From UBA7328 sp002471345 (GTDB taxonomy: Bacteria > Bacteroidota > Bacteroidia > Chitinophagales > Saprospiraceae), in the NCBI GenBank assembly GCA_964011275.1, contig CAXGOB010000013.1, forward strand, positions 1 through 64,000: a stretch of 64,000 bases of DNA. Direction: 5' to 3'. A model generated the notes under the pieces. The model searched no databases. It saw nothing but the letters and a program-made list of their open reading frames with translations, and was not told where the DNA came from. The position numbers and the translations under genes are program-made. Shown here one piece after another: positions 53,387-62,642 of the stretch (within the stretch, counting starts at the first letter, position 1; the number at the start of each line of letters is the position of its first letter).

Positions 53387-54907
53387 ATGAGAAATATCTT
53401 TGTTTTTGTCGCTCTGGTGTCTTTGTGTGCATCATGTGGCATCATAGGGAAAGGAAATAAAGGCGGAAAATCTGGAAGATCAGCTACAACTGGTTGGAAA
53501 TACAATGATACCGAATGGGGTGGATTTGAGAAATTAGATTATGAAGGTCAATTGGCTGCTCCAAATATGGTCCTCATAGAAGGAGGAACTTTTAACATGG
53601 GACAGACTGATGAAAGCCCAATGGGTGAGTGGAATAACTTGTCTAGAAGAGTCACAGTATCTTCATTTTATATGGATGAAACGGAAGTTCCTAATATTGC
53701 TTGGAGAGAATACGTGTACTGGTTAGAGACCAGGTATCCTACATATCCTGAGGTAGCTCAAAATGCGCTTCCTGATGAGAAAGTTTGGTATGAAGAGCTT
53801 TCGTATAATGATCCTTTTGTGGAAAATTATTACAGGCATCCAGCTTATGATAATTATCCAGTAGTAGGTATCAACTGGAATCAAGCTCAAGAGTTTTGTA
53901 ACTGGAGAACAGATCGTGTGAATGAGATGGTCCTTATAGAAAGAGGCGTGCTCAATCCAACTCCCGATCAAAAAGATACCGATGTCTTTACTACAGGGAC
54001 TTATCTTGATGGTCAATATCAAGGAAATGTAAGAAAGAATCTTCCTGATCTAAGAACGGGTGGTGAAAGACCTGTGAAATATGAGGATGGCGTAATGATG
54101 CCATCTTTTAGATTGCCTACAGAGGCAGAATGGGAGTATGCAGCATTAGCATTACAAGGAAACCTAGAAAACCCCAAAGATGAATTAATCACTGATAGGA
54201 GATTTTACCCTTGGGATGGAAAGACGGCCAGATATGAAAAGAGAAATAAGAATCAAGGAGCCATGTTAGCTAACTTCAAAAGGGGAAGAGGTGATTACAT
54301 GGGTGTAGCGGGTAATCTTAATGATAATGCACATATACCAGGTCCTGTAGATGCATATTTTCCAAATGACTTTGGATTATATAATATGGCTGGTAATGTG
54401 AATGAGTGGGTAGCTGATGTTTACAGACCTTTAACATCTCAAACACTTAGAGATGCTGAAAATCAAGATCTCAACCCTTTCAGAGGGAATGTCTACAAAG
54501 AGAAATTGGTCGATGAGTATGGAAATGTAGTTGAGAAAGATAGACTAGGTAGAATGCAGTATAGATATGTCACTGATGAAGAACTAGAAGGCAGAGAAAA
54601 CTATAGGACTGGTGATGCCAGAAACTATAAAGATGGCGATGATGATTATGTAAGTTACGATTCAGGGAAATATACGCTCATTAGTGATAAGTCTAGAGTA
54701 ATCAAAGGTGGTTCGTGGGCAGATAGATTATACTGGTTGTCTCCTGGGACGAGAAGATATAAAGACGAGGACAAAGCGGATAGATCTTTAGGATTTAGAT
54801 GTGCTATGACAAGAGTGGGTAGTCCTGCTGGTAATAATGATGCAGGTGGTTTGATGTTTTCAGAAGGAGGAAAGAAAAAGAAATCAAAGAAGAATAGGTA
54901 CAAGTAA
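53387..54907 (+). CDS. gldJ: Gliding motility lipoprotein GldJ
   Basis: The 506-residue lipoprotein (lipobox CASC, C17) carries a formylglycine-generating-enzyme-like (SUMF1) fold: MVLIEGGTFNMGQTDESPMG near 61-80, SSFYMDETEVPNIAWREYVY and HPAYDNYPVVGINWNQAQEF, then FRLPTEAEWEYAAL, NMAGNVNEWVADVYR and VIKGGSWADR. GldK/PorK is the close paralogue, but the TTGWKYND start and the linkage to porU and porV favour GldJ. GldJ stabilises GldK and is needed for gliding and secretion. The gene ends in a lysine-rich tail and a terminator. Confidence 0.88.
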   Translation: MRNIFVFVALVSLCASCGIIGKGNKGGKSGRSATTGWKYNDTEWGGFEKLDYEGQLAAPNMVLIEGGTFNMGQTDESPMGEWNNLSRRVTVSSFYMDETEVPNIAWREYVYWLETRYPTYPEVAQNALPDEKVWYEELSYNDPFVENYYRHPAYDNYPVVGINWNQAQEFCNWRTDRVNEMVLIERGVLNPTPDQKDTDVFTTGTYLDGQYQGNVRKNLPDLRTGGERPVKYEDGVMMPSFRLPTEAEWEYAALALQGNLENPKDELITDRRFYPWDGKTARYEKRNKNQGAMLANFKRGRGDYMGVAGNLNDNAHIPGPVDAYFPNDFGLYNMAGNVNEWVADVYRPLTSQTLRDAENQDLNPFRGNVYKEKLVDEYGNVVEKDRLGRMQYRYVTDEELEGRENYRTGDARNYKDGDDDYVSYDSGKYTLISDKSRVIKGGSWADRLYWLSPGTRRYKDEDKADRSLGFRCAMTRVGSPAGNNDAGGLMFSEGGKKKKSKKNRYK

Positions 54908-54933
54908 ATTGTAACTTTCTAAAAAGAATATTG

Positions 54934-54967
54934 AAAATCCTCACAGCTCAAGTTGTGGGGATTTTTT
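54934..54967 (+). terminator. Rho-independent terminator after gldJ
   Basis: Stem AATCCTCACA (54936-54945) pairs with TGTGGGGATT (54953-54963, one G-T wobble and slight offset) and is followed by a T-run. It lies directly before the possible starts of murF, so murF expression may depend on read-through. Confidence 0.75.
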
Positions 54968-55007
54968 ATTGATATTTTGTTTATTGATACATAACTACTC
55001 TTGCAAG

Positions 55008-56303
55008 TTGATTAAAAGATTATACACATTATTTAAAAATTCATCGGGAGTATCTACTGACACTCGGGCTATTGAGGAGGGTAATCTCTTTTTTGCTCTC
55101 AAGGGTCCAAATTTCAATGGCAATAAATATGGCAAACAAGCTCTGAAAAATGGGGCCATTGCTGTAGTCTTAGATGAGAAACAGGATGATCTAGAACCTT
55201 CCCTTAGTGTGATTTATGTAGATAATGTTTTATTGGCACTTCAGCGATTAGCAACTTATCATAGATCACAGATTAATGGAAATATAATTGGATTAACAGG
55301 GTCAAATGGCAAAACTACTACCAAAGAATTGTTGTTTGCTATCCTCAAAAGATATCGTTCAGAAACATACTGCACTACAGGTAATCAGAATAATCATATT
55401 GGAGTCCCACTTACATTATTATGTATTCCCTTATCAGCCGAGTTTGTGATTGTAGAAATGGGCTCAAATCAACCCGGTGACATAGAAGAATTGTCTGATA
55501 TAACAAATCCGGATTTTGGATTAATCACAAATATTGGTAAAACTCATTTAGAAAAATTAAAATCTCAAGAAGGAGTATTTATTGAAAAATCCAGCCTTTA
55601 TAAAAAGATTAAAGAGAGGAAAGGTACTTTCTTTGTAAATGTAGGAGACCCATTTTTGAGTCAAATAGAGATGAAAGGGGCAATTGGATATTCAACTACT
55701 CAAACTAGTAGATATCAGATTAATACCGACTCAAAAAGTCTAGCATTATCATTTGAGTTGAAAAAAGGAAATGATGCTTTTTCTATTTCTACGAATCTCT
55801 TTGGAAATTATAACATTGAAAATGTCGCCGCAGCCCTTACTATCTCTGAATATTTTGAGATTCCCATAGAGACAAGTATTCAAGCAATAGAAGAGTATAC
55901 TCCCTCTAATATGAGATCTCAAATCCTAAGAACCGAGAAGGACAATATTGTGGTGGTAGATACCTATAATTCAAACCCCTTTAGCTTAAAAAAATCATTA
56001 GAACATTTTACAGAGGCCAGTGGAATAGTAAAATATGCGATTATTGGAGACATGTTAGAATTAGGTGAATCTAGTAAAGAAGAACATGTGAAAGTGATTA
56101 AGAATGTAAAAAGTGGAGTGGAATACTTTTTTATAGGAAGTTATTTTTATGCCTATAAACATCTGGGTAGATTGAATACTAGATTCTACAAGAGCAATAA
56201 AGAATTGATCGCTGAAATATCAAAGCTAAACATCAAAAAGTCAAACGTCTTTGTTAAAGGATCCAGAGGCTTAGCCTTGGAGAAAGTGATACCTTATTTG
56301 TAA
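55008..56303 (+). CDS. murF: UDP-N-acetylmuramoyl-tripeptide--D-alanyl-D-alanine ligase MurF
   Basis: The protein adds D-Ala-D-Ala to the peptidoglycan precursor. MurF motifs are GVSTDTRAIEEGNLFFALKG at the N-terminal domain, the ATP loop NIIGLTGSNGKTTTKELL, NQNNHIGVPLTLL, and EMGSNQPGDIEELSDITNPD. VVDTYNSNPFSLKKSLEHF and AIIGDMLELGESS mark the C-terminal domain. No ATG fits the start. TTG at 55008 gives about 431 residues beginning with the family's usual short lead; TTG codons at 54969 or 54984 are alternatives. It follows gldJ after a terminator, as in the conserved Bacteroidota murF-gldJ-porU-porV neighbourhood. Confidence 0.9.
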   Translation: MIKRLYTLFKNSSGVSTDTRAIEEGNLFFALKGPNFNGNKYGKQALKNGAIAVVLDEKQDDLEPSLSVIYVDNVLLALQRLATYHRSQINGNIIGLTGSNGKTTTKELLFAILKRYRSETYCTTGNQNNHIGVPLTLLCIPLSAEFVIVEMGSNQPGDIEELSDITNPDFGLITNIGKTHLEKLKSQEGVFIEKSSLYKKIKERKGTFFVNVGDPFLSQIEMKGAIGYSTTQTSRYQINTDSKSLALSFELKKGNDAFSISTNLFGNYNIENVAAALTISEYFEIPIETSIQAIEEYTPSNMRSQILRTEKDNIVVVDTYNSNPFSLKKSLEHFTEASGIVKYAIIGDMLELGESSKEEHVKVIKNVKSGVEYFFIGSYFYAYKHLGRLNTRFYKSNKELIAEISKLNIKKSNVFVKGSRGLALEKVIPYL

Positions 56304-56313
56304 TTAGAATCGA

Positions 56314-57204
56314 TTAAATTGTTGTCTCAATAGCAAGAGATATTCTTTTTGAAATCTCATTATTACAAGCCATTTCATAATCTCTTTTGGAGCAAGCCAT
56401 ATGCATATGACCTTCTTCAGTGGGTACTTTGACCCACCATCTGCCAGATTCGGCACTTTTTACAAATTGAAGCTCTTTGTCATAGGGCTCACTTACAACT
56501 GAGAATACCAGATTTTCAGGATCAGAGATATTTTGATCCATATTTCTCAATTTTACCCCTTCACTGACATACCAAAGAAGATTGGCCACATTACAAGCCA
56601 TCATATCATTGGGGTCATTATTCAGGTTTATTCCCAAGAAAAATACATTTTCAATTAAATCAGAGGCACCAATAAATTTGGCTATTTGACATGCTTCTTC
56701 AATAGTAAGCCCTGTAGTATTAGATCTGAGATATCCGTTCTGATCTCCTCTCCTAATAGCATTCATGTTAAATACAGCAATGTCAGAAGTTCGCAATACT
56801 ATTTCACTTATATCAGGTGATGTTTTAATATCTTTTAATCTAAAGATTCTTTCAGATGGCAGATCATTAAGTTCACCATTAAAACAATGATTTTGTATTG
56901 CTAATGTTCTGATAATCAATTCTTTATTATGTATCAAATTAAGAATGTGCTTCCCGCTACCATTCTCAATAAGAGTAATTGCCTGAGAATCACTTAAGTC
57001 ATTTAATGCATGATAAAAGTCGTCAGAAGAATCTTGATTGATAAGTGAAATATTAAGCCCTGGTTCATCCTTCTGATGTCCAATAAAAGGTAAGTCTCGT
57101 GATGTTCGTAGATCAAGAGCATTATGATCAATAGGGCTCAAGATTTCTAACGTCTTTCCTACTTTATTTATGACAGAAAGACTACCTGTTACATTTATCA
57201 TCAT
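56314..57204 (-). CDS. Divergent arginase/formiminoglutamase-like protein, probably inactive
   Basis: The 296-residue protein resembles the Bacteroidota formiminoglutamase-like branch of the arginase superfamily in its middle and C-terminal part: SDIAVFNMNAIRRGDQNGYL (about 153-172), TTGLTIEEACQIAKFIGASD and LLWYVSEGVKLRN. True arginases need the metal-binding aspartates of a vDlDvlDP-type motif. Here the equivalent stretch reads VFNMNAIRRGD, so the metal site seems lost, and the N-terminal half is too divergent to align by eye. It may be a pseudoenzyme with a structural role. Its position beside murF/gldJ may be meaningful. Confidence 0.6.
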   Translation of the reverse strand: MMINVTGSLSVINKVGKTLEILSPIDHNALDLRTSRDLPFIGHQKDEPGLNISLINQDSSDDFYHALNDLSDSQAITLIENGSGKHILNLIHNKELIIRTLAIQNHCFNGELNDLPSERIFRLKDIKTSPDISEIVLRTSDIAVFNMNAIRRGDQNGYLRSNTTGLTIEEACQIAKFIGASDLIENVFFLGINLNNDPNDMMACNVANLLWYVSEGVKLRNMDQNISDPENLVFSVVSEPYDKELQFVKSAESGRWWVKVPTEEGHMHMACSKRDYEMACNNEISKRISLAIETTI

Positions 57205-57422
57205 AAGAACTTTGAATTATTAGAAATTAATAACGCATTACAAATTTATTCAATATGATTCATATAGTTTATTTTATTATAAAAATTATTATAATATGTA
57301 AAGAGTTTATACTTTTGATTTTATACATTAAGATTTTATACCATCCGACTTAAGAAACAGCTTGTACGTACGCTGATAAGAGAGCCTATCGCGAATAGAT
57401 CTATTTTAACAAATAATCAGAT

Positions 57423-59348
57423 ATGATTAACTTTAAGTTGTTGTTTGCATTAGCTCTGATGCTTTTATCATTTCCTATAATCTCTCAAGAGGATGATTCA
57501 GACAATGAACTTGGTACACAAAATGATACTTGGATCACTCCTCTGATTACAGATGAGATGACTACAAATCCTGAACAAACGCAGCAATGGAGACAAGGAC
57601 AAAACAAATTTCCAGCAAGACCTAAAGATGCATGGGAGCTTGGAATCCATGCTGGACATTTTTTCATAGATGGTGATGTAGATAGAAAGCTACCAGCAGG
57701 ATATGGGACTGGTTTATCTCTTAGAAAATCTATTAATTATATTGCTTCTATAAGGTTTGATTTATTCTATGGAAGAGCTAAAGGGTTAGAGACACAACCT
57801 TGGAGGCATAGGACAGGAGGTGGAGGACTTGTAGAAAATACATTTAGCGCTTATGCCAATAATTCAAGAGATGATCAATATTGGTTTCCTTCTCATGATA
57901 CTAGATATATCTATGGAGCGATGCAATGTGTTTTTAATCTTACAAATATCTTGTTCCATAGAGAGAGAAATAAGTGGAATACATATCTGACCATTGGAGC
58001 AGGTTTGGACAATCATAAAACTATGCTTGACCTTTTAGATGGTAATGGTCAAGCCTATACTGATTTGGTATCAAGATCAGGATTTAGTCCTCAGTTATTT
58101 GATACAAGATCTGGGAGAAGTGATATCAAGACAAATCTGGAGAGTATATATGATGGAACATATGAAACAGAAGGGTTTAAGAAGGCTGGTATTTTTAGAT
58201 TAGGAGACGAAACAAATATTCATGTTGTATTTACTGCATCTGCAGGAATAAGTAGAAAGATATCTAAGCGACTGAATATTGGATTTGAGCATCAAATAAT
58301 GGCCTCAGATAATGATTATCTGGACGGGATTAAATTCAGAACTGCTGGTGATCAAACTAATAATGTAGACATAGGGCATTATACTAATCTTCGTCTTGGA
58401 ATCAATATGGGAAATTTCTCAAAGAGAACAGAGCCTTTGTATTGGTTAAATCCTATGAGTACTCTTTATGGAGATGTAGCGGAGATGAAATCTAGGGGAG
58501 CTCTGGATTTAACAGATAGCGATAACGATGGAGTTATTGATATGTTGGATCAAGAACCTGATTCTGAGGCAGGATGTTTAGTGGATACACGAGGGATAAC
58601 TCTTGACAGTGATGGTGATGGAATTGCTGACTGTAAGGATATCGAGCCATATTCTCCTCCTGGATATAGTATATCTGAAGATGGAAAAGCTATTATCACT
58701 GATAACAATGGACTTACAGAAGCAGATGTAATAAGGATTATAGAATCCACATGTGAAGGTTGTCATAATCAAGCTTTGAGTTCTACCACAACTCCAGATG
58801 GAAGAGTAATCTACGGCACATCTGGTATTGACTCTTCTGGAGCTGTTACCAATATGGTGACTACGGCATGTGGAAATTGGTTCTTGCCTATGGTGCATTT
58901 TGACCTTGACAAATACAGAATTAAACCTGAAGCTTACGCCGCAATGCACCAGGTAGCTGATGTTATGAATAAATGTCCTTCTATGTGCATCACTGTTCAT
59001 GGGCATACAGATGCTAGAAACTCAAATGATTACAATAGAGTGCTGTCCTATAAAAGGGCGAAAGAAGTTATAGACTATTTATCTCTAAATTATGGTATTG
59101 ACAGGTCTAGATTCAAGCTAATGTTTGGTGGAGAAGAAAGCCCATTGATTCCAAATCTTCCGGATCATCACTTTACATCTAGAGAACAAGAGGTAATGCA
59201 ATTTATGAATAGGAGAGTAGAGTTCAGAGTATGTACAACTACAGACCACGAAATGTCCGCCCCTTCAGGTCCAAATGCTGGTTCAAAAACGGGTGGGTCT
59301 TCTAGACCAGGATCAAAATATAGCGATAATAAAAATTCAAAATACTAA
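57423..59348 (+). CDS. OmpA family outer membrane protein with TSP3-type calcium repeats
   Basis: The 641-residue protein has a signal peptide (about 1-21) and an N-terminal beta-barrel-like region (about 70-335, GIHAGHFFIDGDVDR and many aromatic strands). Thrombospondin type 3-like Asp-rich repeats follow (DSDNDGVIDMLDQEPDSE and DSDGDGIADCKDIEPYS, about 360-410) and probably bind calcium. A C-terminal OmpA peptidoglycan-binding domain (about 490-600) has VHFDLDKYRIKPEAYAAMHQ and ITVHGHTDARNSNDYN. It links outer membrane to cell wall. A strong terminator follows. Confidence 0.9.
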   Translation: MINFKLLFALALMLLSFPIISQEDDSDNELGTQNDTWITPLITDEMTTNPEQTQQWRQGQNKFPARPKDAWELGIHAGHFFIDGDVDRKLPAGYGTGLSLRKSINYIASIRFDLFYGRAKGLETQPWRHRTGGGGLVENTFSAYANNSRDDQYWFPSHDTRYIYGAMQCVFNLTNILFHRERNKWNTYLTIGAGLDNHKTMLDLLDGNGQAYTDLVSRSGFSPQLFDTRSGRSDIKTNLESIYDGTYETEGFKKAGIFRLGDETNIHVVFTASAGISRKISKRLNIGFEHQIMASDNDYLDGIKFRTAGDQTNNVDIGHYTNLRLGINMGNFSKRTEPLYWLNPMSTLYGDVAEMKSRGALDLTDSDNDGVIDMLDQEPDSEAGCLVDTRGITLDSDGDGIADCKDIEPYSPPGYSISEDGKAIITDNNGLTEADVIRIIESTCEGCHNQALSSTTTPDGRVIYGTSGIDSSGAVTNMVTTACGNWFLPMVHFDLDKYRIKPEAYAAMHQVADVMNKCPSMCITVHGHTDARNSNDYNRVLSYKRAKEVIDYLSLNYGIDRSRFKLMFGGEESPLIPNLPDHHFTSREQEVMQFMNRRVEFRVCTTTDHEMSAPSGPNAGSKTGGSSRPGSKYSDNKNSKY

Positions 59349-59380
59349 TTACATAGGTTCTCTGAAAAGGGAAATGATTT

Positions 59381-59410
59381 AGGAACAATTTCATTGAAAT
59401 TGTTCCTTTT
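59381..59410 (+). terminator. Rho-independent terminator after the OmpA gene
   Basis: Nearly perfect 13-bp arms at 59381-59393 (AGGAACAATTTCA) and 59395-59407, with a T-run to 59410. A minus-strand 68-codon ORF over this site is not a gene. The rest of the gap 59411-59939 holds only a -7-like element and a small hairpin. Confidence 0.85.
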
Positions 59411-59668
59411 ACTTTTTGTGAAAAAATCTGTTTTCTCTTCTGCCTGGATCAGTATATTTTTAAGTAAATCTATCTTTTGTCGTTCACATCGCTGTTGCAA
59501 ATGGAATAAATATGAGCTCTTTTTGGGGGCAATGTAGATACAATGTGTCATCTATATGCCTTTAATTTCTTTTTGAATTATTGTAGAGTATAAAATTGCT
59601 GTTCTAAACGTCGCTTACTTGATAATTTTTTTTAAGACGATTTATTAAAATAAAATTAAAACATATTA

Positions 59669-59703
59669 TATATTTGTAGTATGTGTTTCATGTTTATGAA
59701 ACA
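59669..59703 (+). promoter_or_regulatory. Promoter-like element and leader hairpin upstream of the giant surface protein
   Basis: TATATTTG at 59669-59676 fits TAnnTTTG; no clear -33 TTG. A perfect 8-bp hairpin, TGTTTCAT (59684-59691) and ATGAAACA (59696-59703), begins just after it and would sit at the 5' end of a 240-base leader. Confidence 0.4.
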
Positions 59704-59939
59704 TTCCAATCGATGTGAATAATAGTACCAAGCTTTTTGTACGCTAATAATTTCAGTTAGAATACAATCAAAAGACGTTAATGAATTCGGTCTTGTTCAG
59801 AATTCTAACATAATGTTCTATGATTAAAGTAAGTGAAAACTAGATGAATGCGTTGTTTTGCTAAGAGCGCTAATCAGTCGAATAGAGAAGAAATATAAGT
59901 GCTGGAGTTAGAATAGAGATAAAATTTATCCGAGGAATT

Positions 59940-60578
59940 ATGAAGTTTTGGTCAATGTTACATCATACAGTTCTGAGATGTGTTGATTTTACATCAACAA
60001 GGAATTCATCCAGACTTTTGAACTTAACTTTCACATTCCTTTTTTCTTTACAGTATTTCAATTCGTCAGCTCAATTAATTCAAGCGAACCAAGTTATTCC
60101 AACAGGGTCCTATATAGTAGATATGGGTGTGGTTCCTCAAAATGTGGGCAATGCATTGAAACCCTATGGGATGATTTTCGAATTGTTAAGAGAAGAACAT
60201 GTTCCTATTCTTTGGGCCATTAATCCAAATAAGGCACAAGATGGTGTTGATTTCACATATAATGGAAATAACTATAGAGGAGGTCCATTTATCATCCCCG
60301 GTGATTATAGATCCGCTTCAATTAATGCAATAATCTCGAATTGGGAATCACAAGGGGTTGTTGGAGTAACTACCACATCTGACTTCATAGCACCAATTTA
60401 TTGGTCGATGGATTGGATTCTAACTTGGACTTTAGATGCCGCCAATGGTAAGATAGCCAAGGATTATTTGGATAAAGCAGGAATACCGGATTCATATTAT
60501 AACTGGGTCAATCCTCAAGATTTAAACTGCTGTAATGACTTGTTTATCATGCCTCATGCTGATCCTAAATGGAGCTAG
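59940..60578 (+). CDS. Giant multi-domain surface protein, segment 1 (ends at in-frame TAG, codon 213)
   Basis: This is the N-terminal part of a reading frame that continues to the end of the window (more than 1350 codons). It has a signal peptide (about 26-45, ending NSSAQ) and an unrecognised domain with SYIVDMGVVPQNVGNALKPY, GMIFELLREEHVPILWAINP and YNWVNPQDLNCCND. At codon 213 a TAG (60576-60578) follows PHADPKWS. Translation past it (HSNLYDWVIDRNLGGCEGSV) plainly continues the same domain. One base change, for example GAG or CAG to TAG, would explain it. No frameshift is seen. Confidence 0.75.
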   Translation: MKFWSMLHHTVLRCVDFTSTRNSSRLLNLTFTFLFSLQYFNSSAQLIQANQVIPTGSYIVDMGVVPQNVGNALKPYGMIFELLREEHVPILWAINPNKAQDGVDFTYNGNNYRGGPFIIPGDYRSASINAIISNWESQGVVGVTTTSDFIAPIYWSMDWILTWTLDAANGKIAKDYLDKAGIPDSYYNWVNPQDLNCCNDLFIMPHADPKWS

Positions 60579-62642
60579 CATAGTAATCTTTACGATTGGG
60601 TGATTGATAGAAACCTAGGTGGATGTGAAGGTTCAGTTTGGGCAGCTTGTCATGCTGTCAGTGCTTTAGAAAATGCACACAATCCTGGTAACCCTACAGA
60701 ACAAATGAACTTTCTATCTCTAACTAATGCCCCTGCACAATCAGGAGGGACTTGGGCAGATAATAGTTTGGTATTATGGAATGATCATGATGATGGTTCT
60801 CCGTCATATAATTATAATCACTTTGATCATCCAGTAATGCAATTCTTAGGGAATATCGATGCCGCTACTGAAAATGGATCTGAACAAGTGTATCTTCCTC
60901 AGATTGGTGGAGGATGGAGACCAGAAACATACATTGGAGTCTGGGATCCTGATCAAAGTGATCTGGGTACTAAATCTCCAGGAGAAGCGGCTATTGTAGC
61001 ATCTGGTGATGCTTTCGGTGAATTAGAGAACGGAAAAGTGATGTACGAAGCTGGGCACGCTCACAACAAATCAAATGGACCAGAAAACATTGCGGCCATG
61101 AGAGCAATGTTGAATTTTAGTTTTTGGGCAACAGCTGCCCAATCAGTGAATATAACCACTAACATTCCTAACATATTCTTAAAAGATGTGCCAACGGAAA
61201 TGACGGCATTAGCTACTGGTGGATCCGGAGCTTATATTTATGAGTGGGCTTCTTCTTGTCTAGGTACATTTTCTAACCCATTTTCTTCAACAACTACTTT
61301 TACGCCTTCTGGTTCTGGTCCATGTATTGTTGAATGTTTAGTAACAGATGGTTGTGGAAGACAATCATTTTTCTCTTCCCCTGTAGAGATTCTGGAATTA
61401 CCACAACCTCCTGTGGCTATGGATGACGTAATTACAACTGCAGAATGTGCTCCAGGAGTTGTCGATGTTCTTTCAAATGATAATGACCCAGAAGGTGGGA
61501 ATCTTACAGTAACTTTATTATGTGCTGGGTCTAATGGTACTTTTATCAATTTGGGTACAGGAAGTGTGACTTATATTCCCGACAATGGCTTTATTGGTAT
61601 GGATATGGTCGATTATGAAATTTGTGACCCCACATTCTTATGTGATACTGCTACCATTTCAGTTACGGTAAGCTTAAATTCTGCCCCAACAGCCAATAAC
61701 GATATCGATACCACTTTAATCGATACTCCTGTTGAGATTGATGTATTAGCAAATGATTCAGACCCCGAAAATGGTATTCTTAATATTGATATTGTTACAC
61801 AATCCTCAGATGGTACAGCATTTGTAATCGGTGATCAGGTTTTATTTCAGCCTGATGCAGGCTTTTCTGGTGATGCTACATTTACTTACGAAGTTTGTGA
61901 CCTGGGCTGTACCCCTCTATGCGATACTGCTGTTGTTATGGTGAATATTGGATGTAATCCAATTGACGGTCAGGTAGATATTGTGGGAAATGTATTCTTG
62001 GATCAGAATGCCAATGGCAATTTAGAAAGCGGTGAGTTGGGGCAAGAAGGTATAAAGGTGTACTTATATGAAGATGTAAATGTGGATAGTTTGGTGGATG
62101 CTGGTGATGTAATAATAGACTCCACAATTACTCAAGGAAATGGGTCGTACGCATTTACAGCCATTCCTACATTTGCTCCTCCTGAAGTTCTTTGTGATAC
62201 CACTTATGCCGAACAACTCATATCATCAACAATTGGAAATGCTGAAAATGCTTTAGGTGAAGTTGATGGTTTAGAAACTAATAGGATTGATAAGGATGAT
62301 AATTTGGTCGTTGCGATGGGAGATACCATCAGTGTAGGGGATGAATTTTTTCTTTACGGTACTGTAAATGGCAAGGCAGGTAATTCTGATGGATTGGACA
62401 TTGAAGCCTCTTTAGATAATATCAGTTACTCAACTGTTCAAAATGACTACAATGTTACTAACTTACCACCGCTTACCCATAGTTCTGATTTTCTATATTT
62501 AAGAATTGGTGCTAACGATAAAGATTCAGATATAGACTTAGATGCTGTAAGAGCAATTCGTGATAATTCTAATCCAGGCTATGAATGTGGAGATAATCTA
62601 AATGTTACGATTACATCGACAAAAACTACGAGCAATTATTAG
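60579..62642 (+). CDS. Giant multi-domain surface protein, segment 2 (between two in-frame TAG codons)
   Basis: The frame resumes directly after the first TAG; a GTG at 60600 is the first possible start. It holds the end of the unrecognised N-terminal domain (to about 61140), a PKD-like unit (about 61190-61390) and two cadherin-like repeats of the aNDsDPegg type (VDVLSNDNDPEGGNLTV near 61440-61500; IDVLANDSDPENGILNI near 61735-61790). An SdrD_B-type domain opens at GNVFLDQNANGNLESGELGQ (about 61985) and a further beta-sandwich follows. It ends at TAG 62640-62642 (codon 901) after TKTTSNY. Cell-surface adhesin is the likely role. Confidence 0.75.
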   Translation, partial: HSNLYDWVIDRNLGGCEGSVWAACHAVSALENAHNPGNPTEQMNFLSLTNAPAQSGGTWADNSLVLWNDHDDGSPSYNYNHFDHPVMQFLGNIDAATENGSEQVYLPQIGGGWRPETYIGVWDPDQSDLGTKSPGEAAIVASGDAFGELENGKVMYEAGHAHNKSNGPENIAAMRAMLNFSFWATAAQSVNITTNIPNIFLKDVPTEMTALATGGSGAYIYEWASSCLGTFSNPFSSTTTFTPSGSGPCIVECLVTDGCGRQSFFSSPVEILELPQPPVAMDDVITTAECAPGVVDVLSNDNDPEGGNLTVTLLCAGSNGTFINLGTGSVTYIPDNGFIGMDMVDYEICDPTFLCDTATISVTVSLNSAPTANNDIDTTLIDTPVEIDVLANDSDPENGILNIDIVTQSSDGTAFVIGDQVLFQPDAGFSGDATFTYEVCDLGCTPLCDTAVVMVNIGCNPIDGQVDIVGNVFLDQNANGNLESGELGQEGIKVYLYEDVNVDSLVDAGDVIIDSTITQGNGSYAFTAIPTFAPPEVLCDTTYAEQLISSTIGNAENALGEVDGLETNRIDKDDNLVVAMGDTISVGDEFFLYGTVNGKAGNSDGLDIEASLDNISYSTVQNDYNVTNLPPLTHSSDFLYLRIGANDKDSDIDLDAVRAIRDNSNPGYECGDNLNVTITSTKTTSNY

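Noticed and set aside
59345..59551. Minus-strand 68-codon ORF
   Set aside because: It covers the strong terminator of the OmpA gene and has no family-like pattern.
60576..62642. Genome-wide reassignment of TAG as a sense codon
   Set aside because: Several sound genes in the window end in TAG, so TAG is a normal stop here.
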